Both the position numbers and the translations under genes were made by a program. The notes under the pieces were generated by a model. It was not told the origin of the DNA. It saw only the letters and a list, made by a program, of their open reading frames with translations, and ran no database searches. A stretch of 45,104 nt of DNA from Pseudomonas sp. TH10. Its GTDB lineage: Bacteria > Pseudomonadota > Gammaproteobacteria > Pseudomonadales > Pseudomonadaceae. Shown here one piece after another: positions 11,642 to 19,273 of the stretch; position 1 is the stretch's first letter; each line of letters starts with the position of its first letter. The stretch spans positions 1-45,104 of the forward strand of contig NZ_JAEKEG010000102.1 of assembly GCF_016651255.1 (NCBI RefSeq), read 5' to 3'.

Positions 11642-11830
11642 CCTTGATCACCTGCAAATGCTTCTATTCCTTTGAACACAACTCGCAACTGCTTTATCGC
11701 CAGGCTGGTGCTGGATGAACAGCCTAGGGGCCAAACTATGCCCCGTGATAGAGAGCGCAATGGGGACCTTTTTACGTAATTCAATTGACGCGGTAGTAGC
11801 GAAAATACTTTGTAGTGGGGATGAGGCGTG

Positions 11831-11905
11831 GTGCGCAACTTCTTGCGCACTACTGCGCAAGAAGTTGCGCACTTTTCCGAAAAAGTTGCGCAAGAAGTTG
11901 CGCAC
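11831..11905. repeat. Perfect 18-bp palindrome plus third copy, TTGCGCA-rich
   Basis: GTGCGCAACTTCTTGCGC (11831-11848) is followed after six bases by its exact complement at 11855-11872. The same 18-mer arm recurs as a direct copy at 11888-11905. The unit is rich in overlapping TTGCGCA/TGCGCAA words. It lies about 150 bp upstream of hcp. It does not match the two REP families seen elsewhere in the window. Confidence 0.85.
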
Positions 11906-11968
11906 TAAAAAATGAGCCTTATAGCAAAAATAAATCTATCTCATTGTAATTTAACGATATTTTAAACT

Positions 11969-11984
11969 TGGCATAAACCTTGAT
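11969..11984 (+). promoter_or_regulatory. Candidate sigma54 (-24/-12) promoter for hcp
   Basis: TGGCATAAACCTTGAT has the GG and TTG elements of the RpoN consensus TGGCAC-N5-TTGCW with correct spacing, deviating at the C of GC. Transcription would begin near 11996, 57 bp before the hcp ATG. RpoN control of hcp/vgrG loci is known in Pseudomonas; the site itself is a pattern match only. Confidence 0.4.
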
Positions 11985-12052
11985 CTGTTAAGTCAGGCCT
12001 TGGCAGGCAATTCGGCCTCTGAGGTCCCCTTTATCCGCAAGGAGAGCACCCC

Positions 12053-12571
12053 ATGGCAACACCAGCGTACATGTCCGTTACCGGCGAAAAACAAGGCCTG
12101 ATCACTGCAGGCGCATTCACCGCCGACTCCGTTGGCAACACCTACCAAGAAGGCCACGAAGACCAGGTCATGGTTCAGGCTTTCAGCCACGACGTGATCA
12201 TCCCGCGTGACCCGCAATCCGGTCAGCCAACCGGTCAGCGCGTTCACAAGCCAGTTGTGATCACCAAGGTCTACGACAAGGCTTCGCCTCTGCTGCAAGC
12301 CGCTCTGACTTCCGGCGAGCGCATGAGCGAAATCGTTATCCAGTGGTACCGCACTTCGGCTCAAGGCACCCAAGAGCACTACTACACCACCAAACTGGAA
12401 GACGCGATCATCGTCGCCATCAACAACAAAATGCACAACTGCCAGGATCCAGCGAACTCGCACTTCACCCACCTGGAAGAAGTGCAGTTCACCTACCGCA
12501 AAATCACCTGGACCCACGAAGTATCCGGTACTTCGGGTTCCGATGACTGGCGCACCCCTGTCGCCGGCTAA
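12053..12571 (+). CDS. hcp: Type VI secretion tube protein Hcp
   Basis: A 172-residue Hcp, the hexameric ring protein that stacks to form the T6SS inner tube and is itself secreted. It starts MATPAYMSVTGEKQGLIT. Typical Hcp stretches are present: HDVIIPRDPQSGQPTGQR, VHKPVVITKVYDKASPLL, and the C-terminal LEEVQFTYRKITWTHE. The length is normal. A strong ribosome site (AAGGAG) lies eight bases before the ATG. No sheath, baseplate or ATPase genes are in the window, so this is an auxiliary hcp-vgrG locus relying on a core T6SS elsewhere. VgrG follows after 162 bp. Confidence 0.95.
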   Translation: MATPAYMSVTGEKQGLITAGAFTADSVGNTYQEGHEDQVMVQAFSHDVIIPRDPQSGQPTGQRVHKPVVITKVYDKASPLLQAALTSGERMSEIVIQWYRTSAQGTQEHYYTTKLEDAIIVAINNKMHNCQDPANSHFTHLEEVQFTYRKITWTHEVSGTSGSDDWRTPVAG

Positions 12572-12733
12572 ACCTGAGCGACCCGCCTCGGCCCGGCCTG
12601 TTGCGACAGCGTCGGGCGCTGCGCGTGGCTGAGACGTTCAGCCGCGTGTGGTCATGCTCTGTACCTGCGGTCAGCGGGTGCAGGACTTGGCGTTCATTTC
12701 AACGGACTCTAACTTTCGACCAAGGACACGCTT

Positions 12734-15700
12734 ATGTTCGCTTCGGCCAATACCGCGCAGTTCGACCTGCTGATCCTCGCGGTGCGCCATGACTTTAAAG
12801 TGCTGGCGTTTCACGGCAGTGAGACTCTCAGCAGCTTGTATGCGCTGCAGTTGGAGCTGGTCAGCCAGCGCCCCGATATCGATCTGGAAGGCTTGCTCAG
12901 ACAACCGGCGTTTCTTCAATTTGGCCTCAATGGCGAAGGTCTGCATGGCTGCATCGAAGATGTGTGGGTGGGCGACGCCGGTCCACGCTTGACTCGTTAT
13001 CACCTGACACTGGTCCCGGCCCTGCACTACTTGCAGTTCTGCCACCAGCAACGGATTTTTCAGCAACTGACGGTCGCGCAAATCATTGCCCAGGTCCTCA
13101 AGGGCCACGGCATTTTGGCCGATGCCTATACCTTTCATGTCAGCAGCAGCCCAGCACGCGAATACTGCACCCAGTACGGAGAAAGTGATTTCCAGTTTGT
13201 CCAGCGCCTGTGTAGTGAAGAGGGCATGGCCTGGCACCATCAGCACAGTCCACAGGGGCATCATCTGGTCTTCACTGACGATCAGACTTTCTTTCCTACC
13301 CTCGGGACCACGCCGTACCAGCAAGGTAGTGGCCAAGTGGCCGATCATCCGGTGGTGCGGCATTTCAGCCAACGTTTCAGCACCCGGACCAGCAAGGTCA
13401 CCCGCCACCATTACGACTTCACCCGCCCCAGCCTGTTGCTGGAAGGCCAGTGCAGCGCGCAATTCAACCCGGCGCTGGAGGACTACCGTTCGCCACTGTT
13501 GATCGACAGTAAGCGGCGCGGCCGCCAGCTGGCCCGTCAGGCTCTGGAGCGGCACCGCGCTGACTACCAGTTGACCGAAGGTAAAAGTGATCAGCCGAAC
13601 CTGCGCAGCGGGCATTTTTTCACGCTGAGCGAGCATCCGCGTTCGTCCTGTAACGCCTTGTGGTTACTGCTCGGTGTGCAGCACGAAGGCAAGCAGCCGC
13701 AGGTGCTGGAAGAGTCCATCAGCAGCGATGTCAAGCCAGAGGATGGCTTCACCCAAGGCTACCGCAACAGCTTTAGCGCCATTCCCTGGGACGTGTTCTA
13801 TCGTCCACCGCTGGTCACGCGCCCGTCGGTACTGGTCAGCCAGACGGCGCGGGTCACTGGTCCAGCCGGGGAAGAGATTTATTGTGATGAATACGGTCGG
13901 GTGAAAGTCGAGTTCCATTGGGACCGGAGCGAGCGTGGCAGTGAAAAGAGCAGTTGTTGGCTGCGGGTCTCATCGAGCTGGGCTGGAGAAAGCTTTGGCG
14001 CGGTAACGATCCCGCGCATCGGTATGGAAGTGGTGGTCACCTACCTGGAGGGTAACCCCGATGATCCGTTGATCACCGGTTGCGTGTCCAATAAGGTCAT
14101 GCCTGTGCCGTATCCCTTGCCGGCGAATAAGACCCGAACCGTGCTGCGCAGTGACAGCTCGCCGCGCAATGGCGGCTACAACGAACTGTCAATTGAAGAC
14201 CGCGCCGGACAGGAGCAGATCTACCTGCGTGCCCAGCGCGACCTGAAACAGTTGATCCTCAACGACAGTGAGACCCAGATCGGCCAGGACCGCCGTGAGC
14301 AGATCACTCAGGACAGTCGTAGCCTGATTGGGCGTGACCGCTTTGAACAGGTCGATAACCACAGCACCAGCCTTGTCCAGGGCAACGAGCAGCACACCAC
14401 CCACGGCGAGCGCAACACGCTGATCGGTGGCAATGACCTGATTTCCATCACTGGCAACAGCAGTACCACCGCGAGCGGCACGTTGGTCATTCAGGCTGGA
14501 TCCCAAGCCCATGTCACCGCGACCAATGTGGTGATCGATGCCGGCATGAGCCTGACGCTTGCGGCGGGTGGTCAACATATCGTGATCAACTCAGGGGCAT
14601 TTTTAGCAGCGTGGACATTGTTGAGGGTGGGGCACCTGTAGCAGGTGTTCCTTCGCTTCAGGCCGCACAGGTGCCGGTTGGCGCAACCCAGGCGACTATC
14701 GCCAATCCGCCGTCCACGCCCGCATCAACCGTTGTTGCGGGCAGCTCCGATCCAGAGGAGGAGGAAGAAGAGGAGGAACTGGAAGCGTCGGAGGAAGCAC
14801 CACCCGCTGGCATCACCCTGCGTATTGGCGTGTTTTTCGATGGCACGCTCAACAATGCGAACAACGGTGCGCTCGGTCTGCTGTGTGGTGCAAGCCACCC
14901 CATCAAACCCGCAGACCTGGATGCGACTTGTAAACCGTACATGAGTGATCGGGACAGCAGCTATGCGAACGACGAGTCAAACATCAAAAAGCTCAGTGAT
15001 TTGTATTTTGCTCCTGAATGAGATTCAGGACACTGGTGAGCAGCATCAGCTGTTTCGAATGCTCTACATAGAGGGCATCGGTACGTCATCGGGCCAAGCG
15101 GATAGTTTGATGGGCGCCGGTATGGGCCGTGGTGCAACAGGCGTGAGCGGCAAGGTAGAGCAGGCTTTTAGTGAAATAGAAAGAATCATCTTCAGTTTCA
15201 TTCAAGTCAAGCCGGACTCTAAAATCCTCAACCTGACGTTCGACACCTTTGGTTTCAGCCGTGGCGCAGCGGCAGCACGGCACTTTGCCAACGAAGTAGC
15301 GCTGGGTCAGCACGGTCCCTTGGGGCAAACCATCAAAACAAATCGCCGAGCGTTTCACGAGACCTTCAGCGGTGACTACCAGCGTGATATTGAGATGGGC
15401 TTTATCGGACTGTTCGATACTGTGGCTGCTGTGGGTGGGCTGGATAACCTGGGTTATATCCGTAGCCAAAAGGCGCCGGGGATCAAACTCCACCTGCCCC
15501 GAAGCTTGTTCCCCAACGTCGTCCAATTGGCCGCGCGCGATGAAGTTCGTGCCAACTTCCCTTTGACCCGTGTTAAAGCAGATCATCCTGAATACACGCT
15601 GCCCGGGGTCCATTCTGACATCGGTGGTGGTTACTTCCCTGAGTCCGATGAACTCTTGCTGGTCAGCCCGATGCAGGCGCTGGATGTTCCCGTCACCACG

Positions 15701-16216
15701 GACGTTAAATACACCTCGATCTATCGTGACGCGCAACAGGCAAAAGCCCAGTGGGAAGCCAAGGGCTGGCCGGCCGAAATGCTGGAGGTCGTGACGCCGT
15801 ATGTTCGGGGGTTACGACCTTCTGAGCAGGACCGTATGAACCCTTACAAGCGCGTTTATGCAGCATTGCAACTCAAGCGATCCGTGCGAGGCGAGTTGTC
15901 GCGGGTGTATCTGCGGGTGATGTACGAGTTTGCTAAGCGACAGGGAGTGCGTTTCATACCGTTCAGGGAGCATCTTTCGAGCCATGCAATTCCAGCGGAA
16001 CTTCAAGCACTGTGTGACCGCTTTATCGCGGGGGACTACAGCACCACAGCCGAGGAAGAGCACCTGCTCAAACTAAGGTATATCCATACCTCTGCCAACT
16101 GGAATCCTCCCACCATTCTGCGTGGCTCCGTGCCAAGGACCAGTGCCGGACTACTGTATTTCAATGCCCCCACGACGGACGGAATCCGCGTGCAGCATCC
16201 CCATATCCCCGACTAG
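12734..16216 (+). CDS. vgrG: VgrG spike protein apparently fused to a C-terminal Tle1/DUF2235 lipase domain (two single-base frame breaks)
   Basis: Residues 1 to about 620 are a VgrG: gp27-like base (FKVLAFHGSETLSSLYALQL), gp5 OB fold (EIYCDEYGRVKVEFHWDR) and a repeat-rich beta-helix spike ending GGQHIVINSG. The written frame then stops at 14641. Adding one G to GGGG at 14594-14597 lets the frame continue without a stop through a Pro/Ala linker and an acidic tract (eight Glu) into a DUF2235 domain starting ITLRIGVFFDGTLNN. A second break, one extra T at 15006-15009, is followed by the rest of the domain to the TAG at 16214-16216. The lipase part has GFSRG at 15251-15265 (GxSxG nucleophile), FIGLFDTVAAVGG, and PGVHSDIGGGY, as in Tle1 phospholipases. 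The repaired length is exactly 1161 codons. If the fusion is false, a separate effector would have to start at a GTG near 14611. Confidence 0.8.
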
Positions 16217-16227
16217 GAGTCACGATT

Positions 16228-16877
16228 ATGCGAACACCATGGATCTTGTTAGGAGCTTTGTTTCTCAGCGGTTGTCAGGCTTCGGGTCTCTCTTGGGGGC
16301 GCTTGGACCCGGATGCCGGGCCGTGGGCGCTGGGTTTTGTCACGCCGTACTTGATGGATGGTTGGGTTGAGGACAGCGCCACCGTCGATGTCGATGGGAA
16401 TCTGTTTCGTAGAATTGGCAGTGGAGGCGCTGCCGGTGGAGGAAAAAACGGCAGTAAAGGAGCTCGTGGCTGGGCAGTAAAGGGGGAGGTACCGAGAGGA
16501 ATGTCAGAGATGCAAAGCTGCCGGTGCGGATTTACGTGCGCTGGCAATCGGTGGTCGAACCGCAAACCTATCAAGGCTGGATTGAGATACCGGAAAGTGC
16601 GCGGCAGGTCATGCGCGCGGCGTTGCGCAAGGATTGCCAACAATTCCCCGAGACGGCCTCGATATTAAAGATTGCTTCTGTAATGCTCGGCCTAGCACCT
16701 GGCGGCGTTGTGCAAATCTGGGTACTTGATGAGTGTATGCATCCGGTCAAAGTCGCACGCGGTCAGGCTGAGATCGAGCCCAAGGGTCCTGATCTTGGAC
16801 GATCTGGATATCCCCCCATGCAGGAAGCCTCCAAACGTTACATCGAACAATATGGCATTCCCTACGGCAGCTGGTAA
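16228..16877 (+). CDS. DUF2931-type lipoprotein, probable T6SS immunity protein, copy 1 (frameshifted)
   Basis: Begins MRTPWILLGALFLSGCQASG, a lipoprotein signal with lipobox LSGC. The body has WALGFVTPYLMDGWVEDSA, then after a frame break LPVRIYVRWQSVVEPQTY and a C-terminus ending YGIPYGSW. The RWQSxVEPQTY stretch and overall order fit the DUF2931 lipoprotein family. The frame is lost at the G run 16482-16486; one more G joins both halves into 216 residues. It starts 11 bp after the effector stop with AGGAG eight bases upstream. A periplasmic lipoprotein next to a lipase effector is the expected immunity partner (Tli1-like role); the function is inferred from context. A hairpin (GCTCGCC ACTC GGCGGGC) follows the stop. 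Confidence 0.7.
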
Positions 16878-17015
16878 ATCGTCGTAGGTTTAGCTCGCCA
16901 CTCGGCGGGCTTTCGCTATCCGATGATGGGTTCCATCCCCACAGCTCATTAATGCACCCACCACGGACGGGATCCGCGTGCAGCATCCTCATGTCCCCGA
17001 CTAGGAGTCACGACT

Positions 17016-17671
17016 ATGCGAACACCATGGATCTTGTTAGGCGCTTTGTTTCTCAGCGGTTGTCAGGCTTCGGGTCTCTCTTGGGGGCGCTCGGACCCGG
17101 ATGCCGGGCCGTGGGCGCTGGGTTTTGTCACGCCGTACTTGATGGGGGGCTGGGTTGAGGAGAGTGCCACCGTAGATGTCGATGGGAACTTTTACCGTCG
17201 AATTGGCAGTGGGTGGGCCGCCGGCGGAGGGAAAAATGGCACTGAGCTGGCCCGTGGCTGGGCAGTAAAGGGGGAGGCACCGAGAGGAATGTCAGAGATG
17301 CAAAGCTGCCGGTGCGGATTTACGTGCGCTGGCAGTCGGTGGTCGAACCGCAAACCTATCAAGGCTGGATTGAGATACCGGAAAGTGCGCGGCAGGTCAT
17401 GCGCGCGGCGTTGCGCAAGGATTGCCAACAATTCCCCGAGACGGCCTCGATATTAAAGATTGCTTCTGTAAGGCTCGGCCTAGCACCTGGCGGCGTTGTG
17501 CAAATCTGGGTACTTGATGAGTGTATGCATCCAGTCAAAGTCGCACGCGGTCAGGCTGAGATAGAACCCAAGGGGCCTGCTCTCGGGCTCTCCGGCGGAA
17601 GTTACTTCCCGCAATCTGAAGCCTCCAAACGCTATGTCGAACAATACGGAATCCCCTATGGGAGCTGGTAA
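17016..17671 (+). CDS. DUF2931-type lipoprotein, probable immunity protein, copy 2 (frameshifted)
   Basis: Nearly identical to copy 1 at the N-terminus (MRTPWILLGALFLSGC) and through the VRWQSVVEPQTYQGWIEIPE region. It diverges in short blocks, for example GWVEESATVDVDGNFYRRIG, and in the C-terminal stretch before ASKRYVEQYGIPYGSW. It carries the same apparent single-base loss in the G run, here 17270-17274; repaired it has 218 residues. The identical break in two copies means either the duplication copied a real mutation or the homopolymer was misread twice. Copy-to-copy differences hint at diversification of immunity specificity. Confidence 0.68.
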
Positions 17672-17809
17672 ATCGTCGTAGTTTTAGCTCGCCACTCGGC
17701 GGGCTTTCGCTATCCGGTGATGGGTTTCATCCTCGTAGCTCATTAATGCACCCACCACGAGCGGGGTCCGCGTGCAGCATCCCCATGTGCCCGACTAGGA
17801 GCCACGATT

Positions 17810-18130
17810 ATGCGAACACCATGGATCTTGTTAGGAGCTTTGTTTCTCAGCGGTTGTCAGGCTTCGGGTCTCTCTTGGGGGCGCTTGGACCCGGATGCCG
17901 GGCCGTGGGCGCTGGGTTTTGTCACGCCGTACTTGATGGATGGTTGGGTTGAGGACAGCGCCACCGTCGATGTCGATGGGAATCTGTTTCGTAGAATTGG
18001 CAGTGGAGGCGCTGCCGGTGGAGGAAAAACGGCAGTAAAGGAGCTCGTGGCTGGGCAGTGAAAGGGGACGGCACCAAAAGGGATGTCAGAGATGCAAAGC
18101 TGCCGGTGCGGATCTACGTGCGCTGGTAAT
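17810..18130 (+). pseudogene. DUF2931-type immunity lipoprotein, copy 3, truncated
   Basis: The first 200 bp match copy 1 almost exactly. The A run at 18025-18029 has one A fewer than copy 1, ending that frame at 18061 after VKELVAGQ. The downstream G run is in the intact phase here (AAA GGG GAC GGC ACC), unlike copies 1 and 2. The coding sequence then ends at a TAA (18127-18129) where the others read CAA TCG, and similarity to the family stops within a few bases. So copy 3 lacks the C-terminal half and is probably a remnant of the duplication endpoint. Confidence 0.7.
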
Positions 18131-18163
18131 CGCCGGACCGGCCGGACCGCCCTTGTTGGTGTT

Positions 18164-19108
18164 TCAAACGGCAAGATTTTCCAGCGAATAGACGTCTTCA
18201 TCCTGCTCATCAACCTCTTTGATCTGCGCGATCATCGCCTCTGCCAGCGGCGATAACCGATACCCCGCGCGGCTGACAATCCCATAGCGCGTGTACATCT
18301 CCTCCAGGTCATCAGCCAGCCCCTCGACCTTCAAACACACCAGCTCACCCTTGGCGTGATGCAGCGCATCAGCGTAGGCGCCGACAATACCGATGGCGTC
18401 TGAACGCATCACCACACTCAGGAGGCTGTAGCTGTTTTCGCACTCCACATTCGGCGTGAAATCCGGGCGGCCGCTGAGGTCGACGATCACCTTGCGCAGG
18501 TTCGGCGGGCGGATAGTCACTGCCATCGGATAACTCATCAACTCGGTTGCACTGACGCTGTCGCGGCCCGCCAGTGGATGTCCGACGCGGCAGCAGAAAT
18601 GCCATTTACGCGGGCGCAGGCGATGGGTCAGGTAAACCGGGTCGGCCTCGAATTGCCGGGTGTCAGCCACAAAAAATTCGAATTCCTCGCTCAACAGACG
18701 CTTGCTCAGGCTTTGCCAGTCATCCACCTGAAACTGCACCCGCGCTTTCGGATAGCGGCCAATGAAGCTGCCGATCGCCCTCGGTATCAGCCCCGCCGCC
18801 GGCGCCGGGCCGCAACCGAAACGTAGCTCGCCCGCTTCCAGCCCATTGAACTGGTTGATCTCGTTAGCCATCTGCTGCGCCCCGCTGACCAGGCGTCGTG
18901 CGTGCTCAAGCAGCACCTGCCCCTGCTTGGTCGGCGCCAGGTCCTTACGTCCGCGATCTACCAGCTGACACCCGACGCTGTGTTCCAGGGCCTGGATGCT
19001 GCGGCTGAACGCCGATTGCGAGAGGTTCACGGCCAGCGCGCCGGCGACAAAGCTGCGCTGATCCGCCAGAGCGATGAAGTGACGTAGTTGACGCAAATCG
19101 ATATGCAT
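18164..19108 (-). CDS. LysR-type regulator, paralogue of the SftR-like protein
   Basis: A 314-residue LysR-type regulator starting MHIDLRQLRHFIALADQRSFV, with the HTH segment LSQSAFSRSIQALEHSVGCQL and an effector domain. It shares many stretches with the regulator at 7659-8579 (CGPAPA, QVDDWQSLSKRLLSEEFEFFVADTRQFEADP), so the two are paralogues. It is divergent from the TonB-dependent receptor across 165 bp that include an AT-rich operator-like block (19203-19231), making autoregulation plus control of the receptor likely. The effector is unknown; by analogy with SftR/CysB it may be a sulfur metabolite. Confidence 0.85.
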   Translation of the reverse strand: MHIDLRQLRHFIALADQRSFVAGALAVNLSQSAFSRSIQALEHSVGCQLVDRGRKDLAPTKQGQVLLEHARRLVSGAQQMANEINQFNGLEAGELRFGCGPAPAAGLIPRAIGSFIGRYPKARVQFQVDDWQSLSKRLLSEEFEFFVADTRQFEADPVYLTHRLRPRKWHFCCRVGHPLAGRDSVSATELMSYPMAVTIRPPNLRKVIVDLSGRPDFTPNVECENSYSLLSVVMRSDAIGIVGAYADALHHAKGELVCLKVEGLADDLEEMYTRYGIVSRAGYRLSPLAEAMIAQIKEVDEQDEDVYSLENLAV

Positions 19109-19202
19109 TTTTCACATAAAAAATATCGGGTAAATGCATTGGATATGCATTAGGCCGACTCCTTATAAAGGCTATCTCTTATGCAGTAAAAGTTTGTAAA
19201 AA

Positions 19203-19231
19203 CATAAATAAATAACTTTAAAGAATATGCG
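19203..19231. promoter_or_regulatory. Candidate sulfur-starvation operator, TonB receptor promoter
   Basis: An AT-rich block reads CATAAATAAATAACTTTAAA then GAATATGCG, about 45 bp before the receptor ATG at 19274. It resembles 40919-40955 (AATAAATAA...TTTTAGGAATATGC) and 21811-21845. It is located in the divergent LysR/receptor gap. Confidence 0.4.
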
Positions 19232-19273
19232 TCGTTGAAATGTCATTGCGCATTTTTGACCAGGAGCCGCTTC

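Larger units (their letters stand above)
11411..12052. other. 642-bp AT-rich gap at the left edge of the T6SS island
   Basis: No well-supported gene lies here. It contains a doubtful short frame at 11423-11641, a set of TTGCGCA-rich palindromes at 11831-11905, and an AT-rich hcp promoter region with a candidate sigma54 site at 11969-11984. Base composition is visibly poorer in GC than the flanking sulfur genes, suggesting an acquired segment. Confidence 0.6.
16161..18124 (+). repeat. Tandem triplication of effector-tail plus immunity gene (about 790-bp unit)
   Basis: Start codons at 16228, 17016 and 17810 are spaced 788 and 794 bp apart. Each unit begins with the last codons of the effector: GGGATCCGCGTGCAGCATCC in unit 2, differing by a base or so in units 1 and 3, ending in the effector TAG and AGGAG ribosome site. 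Unit 1 is 16161-about 16950, unit 2 about 16951-17743, and unit 3 about 17744-18124, where similarity ends at TGGTAATCG. The non-first units thus carry untranslated fossils of the effector 3' end. Confidence 0.88.

Noticed and set aside
12671..13636. Minus-strand frame of 321 codons
   Set aside because: Antisense to vgrG; no ribosome site or protein-like pattern.
16524..16877. Separate gene starting MRIYVRWQSVVEPQTY
   Set aside because: It is the C-terminal half of the immunity lipoprotein after a one-base break; it has no ribosome site of its own.
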